Part shown: positions 34,347-42,341 of the stretch, one piece after another
Position numbering within the stretch: position 1 is the stretch's first letter
How the letters are laid out: each line of letters starts with the position of its first letter
DNA from: Isoptericola luteus
GTDB lineage: Bacteria > Actinomycetota > Actinomycetes > Actinomycetales > Cellulomonadaceae
Assembly (NCBI RefSeq): GCF_020297055.1
Contig: NZ_JAIXCQ010000007.1
Coordinates: forward strand, 1 to 64,000
DNA length: 64,000 bases
Reading direction: 5' to 3'
The notes under the pieces: model-generated
The model's input: the letters and a program-made list of their open reading frames with translations, nothing else
Database searches by the model: none
What the model was told of the DNA's origin: nothing
Translations under genes and position numbers: made by a program

Positions 34347-36004
34347 CGTCGCCGAGCCGGGCGGCGGTCCGGGCGCGGGCCGGCAGCCGCCTGGACGACG
34401 TCGTCCCGTCCCGGGCGGAGGCGGGACCGGTGCCTGTGGTGCTCAGCGTGACGCAGCAGCACGACCTCGTGGACCTCTGGACCGCGCTCCTCGGCGACGT
34501 CTACGTGCACGACGCGCAGAAGCGCGCGCTCTACGGCTACGACCCGGTCCGAGGGCTCGCGGCGCTGCGCCGCGAGATCCCGTTCGTCGACTCCGCGGGA
34601 TTCCTGCGGGCGCTCACCGCGATCGTCAACCGGCTGCGCGACCAGCACACCCAGCTCTTCGTGGGCGCGCCCGGGGCGGACGCCTACGTGGCGACCCTGC
34701 CGTTCCTCGTGGAGTCGTACGGCCCCTACCTGTCGCCCACGTTCGTCGTGACCAAGACGACCGACGAGGTGCCCGACCCGGCGTTCCGCGCGGGGGTGCG
34801 GCTCACCACCTGGAACGCCGTGCCCTTCGCCCGGGCGGTCGACCTGTTCGCGGAGACCCTGACGGGCGGGCGCCCGGACGCCCGCCGCGCCAGGGCGCTG
34901 GAGACGCTCACCCAGCGGCCGCTCGCGTACCTGCCCCCGCCGGACGAGCTGTGGGTCGACGTCGGCTACCGGTTGCCCGACGACCCGGCGACGGACGGTG
35001 ACCGCACCGCCCGGTTCGAGTGGCGGGCGATCCGGCCGGGCGTCGCCGCGACGGCCGACGACCGTGTCGGCTCGCGGACGCACCGGGCGATCGACGTCGT
35101 CGGGGAGGCGACCCGGTGCGCGCGCAAGCTGTTGTTCGCCACCGGGCTGTGGGAGAGCGGGCGCCTCGACGTCCAGCCGCGGGCCAAGGGCACGGGCTGG
35201 CTGCGCACCGGCTTCGCGGACGCGGTCGCCGCCCGGCCCGTGACGACGTCGCACGGCACGTTCGGGTACCTGCGGATCTGGACCTTCGACGTCCGGCACC
35301 CCGGCAGGTTCGTGGAGGAGGTCGCCCGGCTGCTGCGTGCGCTGCCGGCCGACGGGCTCGTCGTCGACCTCCGGTCGAACCCGGGCGGCGTCATCGACGC
35401 GGCCGAGCGGCTGTTCCAGCTCTTCACGGACCGGCGGGTCGAGCCGGTGCGGTTCGCCTGCCGCGCCACGGCCGCGATGGCCGACATCGCGGAGGCGGAC
35501 GGCAACGGCGCGGACCTCGCCGACTGGGCCGGGTCCCTGCGCGCGGCGCTCGACCTCGGCGAGCCGTTCTCGCAGCACCTGCCCGTCGCCGACCCCGACC
35601 TCTGCAACGGCGTCGAGCGGGCGTACGACGGCCCCGTCGTGGCCGTGGTGGACGCCACCACCTACTCGTGCGGCGACCTCTTCGCCGCCGGCGTCGTGGA
35701 CCACGGCATCGGGCGGGTCGTCGCCGTGGGCGTGGCGACCGGCGGGGGTGGTGCGAACGTCTGGACGGGCGACGACGTCCAGTACGCCTACCACGCGGCC
35801 CACCGCACGCTCCCGCCCCTGCCGCCCGGGATCGGGTTCGCCCTCGCGGTGCGCCGGATGGTCCGGTCCGGGACCGGCGCGGGCCTGGCGATCGAGGACG
35901 TCGGGGTGGTCGGGGACGAGCGGTACGAGATGACCGAGCGCGACGTCGTCGACGGCAACCACGACCTGCTCGAGTACTGCACCGGGCTGCTCGCCGACGC
36001 GTAA
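34343..36004 (+). CDS. S41-family (tricorn/C-terminal-processing type) peptidase-like protein
   Basis: 553 aa. The C-terminal half shows S41 features: GYLRIWTFDV, then LVVDLRSNPGGVIDAAERLF, then the nucleophile serine in VVDATTYSCGDLFAAGVVD (S442). No signal peptide or membrane segment is visible and I cannot identify a PDZ domain, so it should act in the cytoplasm, unlike most S41 proteases. The N-terminal 200 residues include a helical region (VNRLRDQHTQLFVGAP) seen in S41 N-terminal domains. It is co-translated with the amidohydrolase. The two might process a peptide and then a released amide, but this is only inference. Confidence 0.85.
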   Translation: MTSPSRAAVRARAGSRLDDVVPSRAEAGPVPVVLSVTQQHDLVDLWTALLGDVYVHDAQKRALYGYDPVRGLAALRREIPFVDSAGFLRALTAIVNRLRDQHTQLFVGAPGADAYVATLPFLVESYGPYLSPTFVVTKTTDEVPDPAFRAGVRLTTWNAVPFARAVDLFAETLTGGRPDARRARALETLTQRPLAYLPPPDELWVDVGYRLPDDPATDGDRTARFEWRAIRPGVAATADDRVGSRTHRAIDVVGEATRCARKLLFATGLWESGRLDVQPRAKGTGWLRTGFADAVAARPVTTSHGTFGYLRIWTFDVRHPGRFVEEVARLLRALPADGLVVDLRSNPGGVIDAAERLFQLFTDRRVEPVRFACRATAAMADIAEADGNGADLADWAGSLRAALDLGEPFSQHLPVADPDLCNGVERAYDGPVVAVVDATTYSCGDLFAAGVVDHGIGRVVAVGVATGGGGANVWTGDDVQYAYHAAHRTLPPLPPGIGFALAVRRMVRSGTGAGLAIEDVGVVGDERYEMTERDVVDGNHDLLEYCTGLLADA

Positions 36005-36046
36005 GGCCCTGCCGCCACGTCGCGAGAGGTGGGCAGCGGTGACCGT

Positions 36047-36052
36047 TAGCCT
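36047..36052 (+). promoter_or_regulatory. -10 box upstream of ppsR
   Basis: TAGCCT, with predicted transcription start near 36059. This leaves a 67-nt leader that contains the 11-bp repeats. Confidence 0.55.
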
Positions 36053-36068
36053 GGGCGCGTGCACCCGG

Positions 36069-36101
36069 CGCGGCGGCGGCGCGGCGGCGGCGCGGCGGCG
36101 G
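36069..36101 (+). repeat. 11-bp tandem repeat in the ppsR leader, 3 copies
   Basis: CGCGGCGGCGG is repeated three times, then CGG. It lies between the predicted transcription start and the ribosome binding site of ppsR. It consists only of G and C and could form a stable structure near the 5' end of the mRNA. Confidence 0.85.
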
Positions 36102-36125
36102 CGGACGACAGGAGGCGGGCCAGGG

Positions 36126-36983
36126 ATGGACGATCAGCGCAGGAGCGCCGGCGGCGCGACGCACGCCGCGCCGACGGGTGCACGGTCGGTGTACTTCGTG
36201 TCGGACGGCACCGGGATCACCGCAGAGACGCTGGGCAATGCGCTGCTCGCCAACTTCCCGACCCAGGTGTTCCGCCGCCACACCGTCCCGTTCGTCGACA
36301 CGGTCGAGGGCGCTCGTACGCTCGTCGCCGAGATCGACCGGGCCGCCGCGAACGGCCCCGGGCCGGTCGTGTTCACCACGGTCAAGGCCCCGCCGGTGCG
36401 CGAGGAGCTCACCCGCGCGCGGGCCGCGCTGATCGACCTGCTCGGAGGGCACCTCGTGGAGCTCGAGGGCGCCCTGGGCACGACCGCGAGCGAACAGCTC
36501 GGCCGGTACCACGGGGTGGGGGACCTGGAGCAGTACTTCGCGCGCATGCGTGCGGTCGAGTACGCCATCGAGCACGACGACGGGCAGAGCCACCGCGCGC
36601 TCGAGCTCGCCGACGTCGTGATCATCGCGCCGTCGCGCTGCGGCAAGACGCCCACCACGATGTACCTGGCGCTGCAGTACGGGCTGCTGGTCGCGAACTA
36701 CCCCCTGACCGAGGACGACTTCCCGACCGACGGGCTGCCGCGCGCCGTGGCGCCCTACGCCGAGCGCTGCTTCGGCCTGACGACCACGCCGCTGCGCCTG
36801 AGCCAGGTGCGGCACGAGCGCCGCCCGAGCTCGGAGTACGCGAGCCTCGCCCAGTGCCGTCTCGAGCTGCGCCGGGCGGAAGACCTCTACCGGCGCACCC
36901 GTGTGCCGTTCCTGAACTCCTCGACGAAGAGCGTCGAGGAGATGTCCGCGGTCATCCTGCAGTCCATGAAGCTGCGCGACTGA
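36126..36983 (+). CDS. ppsR: PEP synthase regulatory protein (bifunctional ADP-dependent kinase/Pi-phosphorylase, DUF299)
   Basis: 285 aa. The [15 protein letters not shown] start and P-loop [10 protein letters not shown] are the signatures of the DUF299 regulators, which inactivate PEP synthase or pyruvate-phosphate dikinase by ADP-dependent threonine phosphorylation and reverse it with phosphate. The C-terminal [14 protein letters not shown] is also conserved. The partner, ppsA, starts 27 bp downstream, so this is a regulator-target operon. The ATG at 36126 follows GGAGG by 10 nt. A GTG at 36039 is in frame but lies before the predicted transcription start. Confidence 0.95.
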   Translation: MDDQRRSAGGATHAAPTGARSVYFVSDGTGITAETLGNALLANFPTQVFRRHTVPFVDTVEGARTLVAEIDRAAANGPGPVVFTTVKAPPVREELTRARAALIDLLGGHLVELEGALGTTASEQLGRYHGVGDLEQYFARMRAVEYAIEHDDGQSHRALELADVVIIAPSRCGKTPTTMYLALQYGLLVANYPLTEDDFPTDGLPRAVAPYAERCFGLTTTPLRLSQVRHERRPSSEYASLAQCRLELRRAEDLYRRTRVPFLNSSTKSVEEMSAVILQSMKLRD

Positions 36984-37009
36984 CCGAGCACCCCACGAGA
37001 GGGACGACG

Positions 37010-39412
37010 ATGTCCAACATCCTCTGGTTCGACGAGATCGGCATGGACGACCTGGCCCAGGTGGGCGGCAAGAACGCCTCCCTGGGCGAGATGGTCTCCC
37101 GGCTCGGCGCCGCGGGCGTCCGCGTGCCGGGCGGGTTCGCGACGACGGCCGACGCGTACCGGCGCTTCCTCGCGCACGACGGCCTCGCCGAGCGCATCCG
37201 TGCCGCCGTCGAGCCGCTGGACACCGACGACGTCGCCGGGCTCGCGCGCGTGGGCGCGACCGTGCGCGGCTGGGTCGAGGCGCAGCCGTTCCCCGCCGAC
37301 GTCGAGTCCGACGTCCGCGCCGCGTACGCGAAGCTGGTCGGCGACGGTGCCGACGGTGCCGACGGTGCCGACGGCGAGCAGGTGACGTGGGCGGTGCGCT
37401 CGAGCGCCACGGCCGAGGACCTGCCCGACGCGTCGTTCGCCGGGCAGCAGGAGACGTTCCTGAACATCGGCGGCATCGACAACGTCCTGCACGCGATGCG
37501 GTCCGTCTTCGCCTCCCTGTACAACGACCGTGCGATCGCCTACCGGGCGCACCACGGGTTCGACCAGCACGACGTCGCGCTGTCGGCCGGGGTGCAGCGG
37601 ATGGTCCGCTCCGACGTGGGGGCGTCCGGAGTCATGTTCACGGTGGACACCGAGTCGGGGTTCGACCAGGCGGTCTTCGTCACCAGCTCCTACGGGCTCG
37701 GCGAGGCGGTCGTGCAGGGGGCGGTCAACCCGGACGAGTTCTACGTCTACAAGCCCGCGCTGCGTGCCGGGCGGTCCGCGATACTCAAGCGCTCGGTGGG
37801 AGAGAAGGCCGTCGCGATGCGCTATGCGGACGGCCGGCACGTGGGCGGCAGCACGGTGTTCGCGGACGTCGACCCGGCCGATCGCGGTCGGTTCTCGATC
37901 ACCGACGACGAGGTCACCGAGCTCGGCCGGATCGCTCTCGTCATCGAGGAGCACTACGGGCGGCCCATGGACATCGAGTGGGGCAAGGACGGCGTCGACG
38001 GGCAGCTGTACGTGCTGCAGGCCCGCCCCGAGACGGTGGTCTCGCGGGCGTCGGCCAACGTCGTGCGCCGGTTCACGCTCCGCGAGCAGGGCCCCGTGCT
38101 GCTGGAGGGCCGGGCGATCGGGCAGAAGATCGGCGCGGGCCGGGTGCGGGTGCTGTCCTCGCCCGAGCAGATGCACGACTTCGCCCCCGGCGACGTGCTG
38201 GTGGCGAGCATGACGGACCCGGACTGGGAGCCGATCATGAAGCGGGCCGCCGCCATCGTGACCGACCGCGGCGGGCGCACCTGCCACGCCGCGATCATCG
38301 CGCGAGAGCTCGGCATCCCCGCCGTCGTGGGGACGGGCTCGGCGACGCGGGCCCTGGCCGACGGGCAGGAGGTCACCGTCTCGTGCGCGGACGGCGACGA
38401 GGGACGGGTGCACGAGGGCCTGCTGGCGTTCGACGAGGACGAGACCCGGCTCGACGACATGCCGGAGCCGCCGGTGAAGATCATGCTGAACGTCGGCACG
38501 CCGGACCAGGCGTTCTCCTTCTCGAGGCTGCCGCACCACGGGGTCGGGCTGGCCCGGCTCGAGTTCATCATCAACCGGCAGATCGGCATCCACCCACGCG
38601 CCCTGCTGGAGGTGGACGAGCTGCCCGACGCGCTGCGGGGGGAGGTCCGCAGCAGGGTCGGCGCCTACCCGTCGGCGCGCGAGTACTTCGTGCAGCGGGT
38701 CGCCGAGGGCGTCTCGACGATCGCCGCCGCGTTCGCGCCGGAGCCCGTCATCGTGCGGCTCAGCGACTTCAAGTCCAACGAGTACGCCAACCTCCTCGGC
38801 GGGTCGCTGTACGAGCCCGACGAGGAGAACCCGATGATCGGCTACCGCGGCGCGTCGCGGTACCTCTCGCCCGACTTCCGCGCGTGCTTCGACATGGAGT
38901 GCGAGGCGCTGCGCCGCGTGCGCGACGACATGGGGCTGACGAACGTCCGCCTCATGGTCCCGTTCGTGCGCACCGTCGCCGAGGCCGAGGGGGTCGTCGA
39001 GCTCCTCGCCGAGAACGGGCTCCGCCGCGGTGAGAACGGCCTGCAGCTCGTCATGATGTGCGAGGTCCCGTCGAACGCCCTGCTCGCCGACGAGTTCCTG
39101 GCGCACTTCGACGGGTTCTCCATCGGGTCGAACGACATGACCCAGCTGACCCTCGGCCTGGACCGGGACTCCGCGCTCGTCGCGCACACCTTCGACGAGC
39201 GCGACCCCGCGGTGCGCGAGCTGCTCGGACTCGCGATCGACGCCTGCCGACGCCAGGGCAAGTACATCGGCATCTGCGGCCAAGGGCCGTCCGACCACGC
39301 CGACTTCGCCGAGTGGCTCGTCGAGCGGGGGATCGAGTCCGTCTCCCTCAACCCGGACACCGTCGTGAGCACGTGGCTGGCACTCGCCGCGAGGGCGCAG
39401 CCGGCACGGTGA
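37010..39412 (+). CDS. ppsA: Phosphoenolpyruvate synthase
   Basis: 800 aa. Converts pyruvate, ATP and water to PEP, AMP and phosphate, for gluconeogenesis. The N-terminal ATP-grasp domain carries [20 protein letters not shown]. The swivelling domain has [15 protein letters not shown] with catalytic H426 and, two residues before it, T424, the residue that PpsR phosphorylates. The C-terminal PEP/pyruvate barrel has [19 protein letters not shown] and [18 protein letters not shown]. The length and order fit PEP synthase better than pyruvate-phosphate dikinase. An unusual [12 protein letters not shown] loop is encoded by a 9-bp repeat. It is followed by the terminator at 39427-39463. Confidence 0.95.
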   Translation: MSNILWFDEIGMDDLAQVGGKNASLGEMVSRLGAAGVRVPGGFATTADAYRRFLAHDGLAERIRAAVEPLDTDDVAGLARVGATVRGWVEAQPFPADVESDVRAAYAKLVGDGADGADGADGEQVTWAVRSSATAEDLPDASFAGQQETFLNIGGIDNVLHAMRSVFASLYNDRAIAYRAHHGFDQHDVALSAGVQRMVRSDVGASGVMFTVDTESGFDQAVFVTSSYGLGEAVVQGAVNPDEFYVYKPALRAGRSAILKRSVGEKAVAMRYADGRHVGGSTVFADVDPADRGRFSITDDEVTELGRIALVIEEHYGRPMDIEWGKDGVDGQLYVLQARPETVVSRASANVVRRFTLREQGPVLLEGRAIGQKIGAGRVRVLSSPEQMHDFAPGDVLVASMTDPDWEPIMKRAAAIVTDRGGRTCHAAIIARELGIPAVVGTGSATRALADGQEVTVSCADGDEGRVHEGLLAFDEDETRLDDMPEPPVKIMLNVGTPDQAFSFSRLPHHGVGLARLEFIINRQIGIHPRALLEVDELPDALRGEVRSRVGAYPSAREYFVQRVAEGVSTIAAAFAPEPVIVRLSDFKSNEYANLLGGSLYEPDEENPMIGYRGASRYLSPDFRACFDMECEALRRVRDDMGLTNVRLMVPFVRTVAEAEGVVELLAENGLRRGENGLQLVMMCEVPSNALLADEFLAHFDGFSIGSNDMTQLTLGLDRDSALVAHTFDERDPAVRELLGLAIDACRRQGKYIGICGQGPSDHADFAEWLVERGIESVSLNPDTVVSTWLALAARAQPAR
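37343..37369 (+). repeat. 9-bp tandem repeat in ppsA, 3 copies
   Basis: GACGGTGCC occurs three times, followed by GACGGC. It encodes the [11 protein letters not shown] loop in the N-terminal domain. Confidence 0.9.
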
Positions 39413-39426
39413 GCTGAGCGGCGCAC

Positions 39427-39463
39427 GGCCCGCCGCGATCGTCCCCGACGGCCGCGGCGGGCC
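39427..39463 (+). terminator. Terminator after ppsA
   Basis: GGCCCGCCGCG and CGCGGCGGGCC form a perfect 11-bp stem with a 15-nt loop, 14 bp past the stop, followed by CTTGCCT. Confidence 0.75.
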
Positions 39464-39540
39464 CTTGCCTGGCCGGGGCCCCGGAGCATGAGCAATCCCA
39501 CACCGGGCGGACACGGGTTGCCGTCATGCCGTTGGTAACG

Positions 39541-39561
39541 TTGCCGACGGTGCGTCGGCAA
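39541..39561. promoter_or_regulatory. Palindromic candidate operator before the ABC-TetR operon
   Basis: TTGCCGAC, 5-nt spacer GGTGC, and GTCGGCAA form a perfect inverted repeat of TetR-site size, 25 bp before the permease start. A TAACGT hexamer at 39536-39541 abuts it, so a bound repressor would block transcription. The TetR gene that ends the operon is the natural candidate to bind here. Confidence 0.65.
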
Positions 39562-39586
39562 GTAGTGCCGACCTGAGAGGAGAACT

Positions 39587-40726
39587 ATGTTCCTGGCCTG
39601 GCGCGAGCTGTGGTTCGCGCGCGCACGATTCGGCCTGATGGGAGGTGTCGTCGCTCTCATCGCCGTTCTCGTCGTGATGCTGTCCGGCCTGTCGTCCGGC
39701 CTGGTCAACGACGGCGTCTCCGGTCTGAAGAAGCTGCCCGTGAGCGCCTTCGCGTTCGGCGAGGACACGGCGATCGACTCCGCGTTCTCCCGCAGCACGG
39801 TGGACCGCGACCAGCTCGCGCAGTGGGCCGACCAGGACGGCGTCGCCGAGGCGGCGCTGTTCGGGAACCAGCTCGTCAACGGCGAGGGCCCCCACGACGA
39901 GCCCGTCGACCTGGCCCTCTTCGGCGTCGAGGCAGGTTCGTTCGTGGCGCCGTCGGCCGAGGACGTCATCGAGGGCACCGCGCTGAGCGGCGAGAACGGC
40001 ATCGTCGTCAGCGAGACCGTGACCGACCTCGGCCTCGGCCTGGGTGACACGGTCACGATCGACCGGCTCGGTACCGAGCTCACCGTCGTCGGGATCCTCG
40101 ACGGACAGCACACGTTCGGCCACGTCGACGTGGCCTACGTGCCGATGGGCACATGGCAGGAGATCCACGCCGGCATCCCCGAGGGCGCCGAGGCGCGACC
40201 GGAGATCTACGACGGGGCCACCGCGATCGCCCTCGCCTCCGCGTCCGGCGAGGACATCGACCGCGCCGCCGGGGACGCGGCCGCCGCCACCACGACGGTG
40301 AGCCTCGAGGAGTCGTTCGACGGCTCGCCCGGCTACGCCGCCGAGACCCTCACGCTCGAGCTGATCCAGGTCTTCCTGTACGCGATCTCCGCGCTCGTCG
40401 TCGGCGCCTTCTTCATGGTGTGGACGATCCAGCGCAAGCACGAGATCGCCGTCGCCCGCGCCATGGGCGCCTCCACCGGCTACCTCGTCCGGGACGCCCT
40501 CGGGCAGGCTGCCGTCGTGCTCGTCGTCTCCACCGTCGCGGGGATGGGAGTGGGGGTCGGGTTCGGCGCGCTCCTGAGCTCGTCGCCCATGCCGTTCGCG
40601 CTCGAGGCGGCCCCGCTGGCCGCCGCCGCGGTGCTCCTGATCGGGCTCGGGCTCGTCGGGGCCGCCGCGTCCGTCGGCCGCATCGCCCGTGTCGACCCCC
40701 TGACCGCACTCGGAGGACAGCGATGA
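39587..40726 (+). CDS. ABC transporter permease (FtsX/MacB type)
   Basis: 379 aa. One N-terminal membrane helix (GGVVALIAVLVVMLSGLSSGL), an extracytoplasmic MacB-type core domain (residues about 45-255), then three C-terminal helices forming the FtsX domain (IQVFLYAISALVVGAFFMVW, AAVVLVVSTVAGMGVGVG, LAAAAVLLIGLGLVGAAA). This architecture belongs to exporters or mechanotransmitting ABC systems for peptides, lipids or drugs. The start follows GAGGAG. It overlaps the ATPase gene by ATGA. The local TetR regulator suggests induction by the transported compound. Confidence 0.92.
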   Translation: MFLAWRELWFARARFGLMGGVVALIAVLVVMLSGLSSGLVNDGVSGLKKLPVSAFAFGEDTAIDSAFSRSTVDRDQLAQWADQDGVAEAALFGNQLVNGEGPHDEPVDLALFGVEAGSFVAPSAEDVIEGTALSGENGIVVSETVTDLGLGLGDTVTIDRLGTELTVVGILDGQHTFGHVDVAYVPMGTWQEIHAGIPEGAEARPEIYDGATAIALASASGEDIDRAAGDAAAATTTVSLEESFDGSPGYAAETLTLELIQVFLYAISALVVGAFFMVWTIQRKHEIAVARAMGASTGYLVRDALGQAAVVLVVSTVAGMGVGVGFGALLSSSPMPFALEAAPLAAAAVLLIGLGLVGAAASVGRIARVDPLTALGGQR

Positions 40727-41436
40727 CGAACACCGCAGAACAGCTCGCGGGCCGCGCCTCGCGCACCACGGAGGGCCTCGCGCTCGAGCACGTCTCCCTG
40801 ACGCTGGGCGACGGCGACTCGACCGTCACGGCGCTCGACGACGTCGACCTCACCGTGCCGAGGGGTGAGCTCCTCGCCGTCGTCGGCCCGTCCGGCTCTG
40901 GCAAGTCCAGCCTGCTCGCCGTCGCCGGAGCGCTCATCGCGCCGACGTCCGGAGCCGTGCACCTGGACGGCGTGGACGTGCTCGCCCTCAAGGGCGGCCG
41001 CCAGGCGGCGCTGCGACGCGAGCGCATCGGCTTCGTGTTCCAGTCCGGCAACCTGCTTCCCGCGCTGACGGCCATGGACCAGCTCCGGTTCGCCCTGCAC
41101 GTCGCCGGCGTCCGCGGCACCCCGGGCCGGGACCCGCGAGACCTCCTGGAACAGGTCGGGATGGGCCACAAGGCCGGCCGTCGTCCGCACGAGCTCTCGG
41201 GCGGGGAGCGGCAGCGGGTGGGCATCGCCCGTGCGCTGGTCACCACACCCGGGCTGCTCCTCGTCGACGAGCCGACCGCCGCGCTGGACCGGGCGCGCAG
41301 CCACGAGGTCGTCGAGCTGCTCGCCGCGGAGACGCACGAGCACGGGGTCGCGACCGTCATGGTCACCCACGACCACGACGTCCTGGAGCACTGCGACCGG
41401 GTCGTCGAGATGGAAGATGGAAGACTGAGCGCTTGA
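40723..41436 (+). CDS. ABC transporter ATP-binding protein (MacB/LolD type)
   Basis: 237 aa. Walker A GPSGSGKSS, Q-loop FVFQSGNLLPAL, signature LSGGERQRVGIARAL, Walker B GLLLVDEPTAALD and switch histidine in MVTHDHDV are all intact. It is the partner of the preceding permease, with a 4-nt overlap. The LolD/MacB-type sequence fits a transporter that works on substrates outside or within the membrane rather than moving them through a channel. Confidence 0.94.
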   Translation: MTNTAEQLAGRASRTTEGLALEHVSLTLGDGDSTVTALDDVDLTVPRGELLAVVGPSGSGKSSLLAVAGALIAPTSGAVHLDGVDVLALKGGRQAALRRERIGFVFQSGNLLPALTAMDQLRFALHVAGVRGTPGRDPRDLLEQVGMGHKAGRRPHELSGGERQRVGIARALVTTPGLLLVDEPTAALDRARSHEVVELLAAETHEHGVATVMVTHDHDVLEHCDRVVEMEDGRLSA

Positions 41437-41442
41437 CCAGAC

Positions 41443-41474
41443 GCTCTCGGGCCCCGTACGCGAGGCCCGAGAGC
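41443..41474 (+). terminator. Hairpin between the ABC genes and tetR
   Basis: GCTCTCGGGCC and GGCCCGAGAGC pair over 11 bp around a 10-nt loop in the 55-bp gap before tetR. It could attenuate readthrough so that tetR is made at lower level than the transporter. Confidence 0.6.
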
Positions 41475-41491
41475 ACGTCGAGAGGAACGTC

Positions 41492-42109
41492 GTGCCGCGG
41501 ATCAGTGCCCCCACCGTCGCCGAGCACCGGGCGGCTCAACAGCGTGCGCTGCTCGACGCCGCCCGGGCCATCCTCGCCGAGACGGGCCGCCCCCCGACGT
41601 TCGCGGCGCTCGCCGAGCGGGCGGGGCTCGCGCGGCCCAGCGTCTACCAGTACTTCCGCTCCGCCGAGGACCTGCTGCGGGCCATGGTCGAGGACATCTT
41701 TCCCCGCTGGTCGGCGACGGTCGCGCAGGCGATGGACGAGGCCCCGGACGACGCCGCCCGCGTGCTCGCCTACATCCGGGCCAACCTCGAGCTCGTCGCC
41801 GAGGGCGAGCACGCGCTCGCGACGGCGCTCGCGAGCATCGGCCCGGCGAGCGCGGTCGCCGAGGGCTCCCGGGTCATGCACGACGAGCTGCTCCAGCCCC
41901 TCGCCGACACCCTGCGCGTGCTCGGCGTCCGCGACGTGACGCGCACCTCCGAGCTCGTCAACGCCGTCGTGAACTCCGGGTCGCGCATGATCGAGTCCGG
42001 CGCACCCCTGGAGCAGGTCTGGGCGAGCGTCGAGGAGCTGGTCACGCCCTTCGTCGAGTCGCTGGTGCTGCGGTCCGTCGGGCGGGTCGACGAGCCGCTG
42101 GGCGCGTAG
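41492..42109 (+). CDS. TetR-family transcriptional regulator
   Basis: 205 aa from a GTG after AGAGGA. The N-terminal helix-turn-helix TFAALAERAGLARPSVYQYFRSAEDL is followed by a helical ligand-binding domain. Likely a repressor of the upstream ABC exporter and of itself, acting on the palindrome at 39541-39561. The ligand is unknown. Confidence 0.93.
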   Translation: MPRISAPTVAEHRAAQQRALLDAARAILAETGRPPTFAALAERAGLARPSVYQYFRSAEDLLRAMVEDIFPRWSATVAQAMDEAPDDAARVLAYIRANLELVAEGEHALATALASIGPASAVAEGSRVMHDELLQPLADTLRVLGVRDVTRTSELVNAVVNSGSRMIESGAPLEQVWASVEELVTPFVESLVLRSVGRVDEPLGA

Positions 42110-42176
42110 CGGCCCCTCGAGACCGGCGGGCCCGGTCTTCCTCTGAACGGTGCGGCGCCCCCGCGTGTTCGCGAAA

Positions 42177-42192
42177 ATACCCCTGGGGGTAT
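42177..42192. promoter_or_regulatory. Perfect CsoR/CstR-type operator overlapping a leaderless promoter
   Basis: ATACCCC, TG, GGGGTAT form a perfect 16-bp palindrome, the C-tract/G-tract type of site bound by CsoR-family repressors. The likely -10 box TACCGT (42192-42197) begins at its last base, and the start codon follows 6 nt after the box. Binding would therefore block the promoter directly. A CsoR-family gene lies in the same cluster (44206-44532). Confidence 0.8.
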
Positions 42193-42203
42193 ACCGTCGG
42201 GCC

Positions 42204-42341
42204 ATGGCAACGCGAGAGATCACGACGGACATCCCGGGGTCGCCGCAGCTCGAGCAGGTGATCACCGGCGTGCCGGGCCCGGACATGGACGACGTGCGGG
42301 CGAAGGTCGCCGAGGCCCGCACCGAGGGCGGTGTCCTGTGA
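42204..42341 (+). CDS. 45-aa protein of unknown function heading the persulfide operon
   Basis: 45 aa, MATREITTDIPGSPQLEQV then ITGVPGPDMDDVRAKVAEAR and a short tail. Acidic and soluble, with no cysteine, signal peptide or membrane helix. I do not recognise a family. The support for a real gene is positional: a -10 box 6 nt before the ATG, the operator just upstream, and a stop that overlaps the reductase start (TGATG). It may be a small regulator or a chaperone of the reductase, or its translation may simply couple to the next gene. Confidence 0.7.
   Translation: MATREITTDIPGSPQLEQVITGVPGPDMDDVRAKVAEARTEGGVL

Noticed and set aside
36059-39412. GTG at 36059 placed 6 nt after TAGCCT, opening a frame that runs into ppsA
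   Set aside because: It would read ppsR out of frame. The ppsR and ppsA starts have their own ribosome binding sites, so the box is taken as a promoter with a leader.
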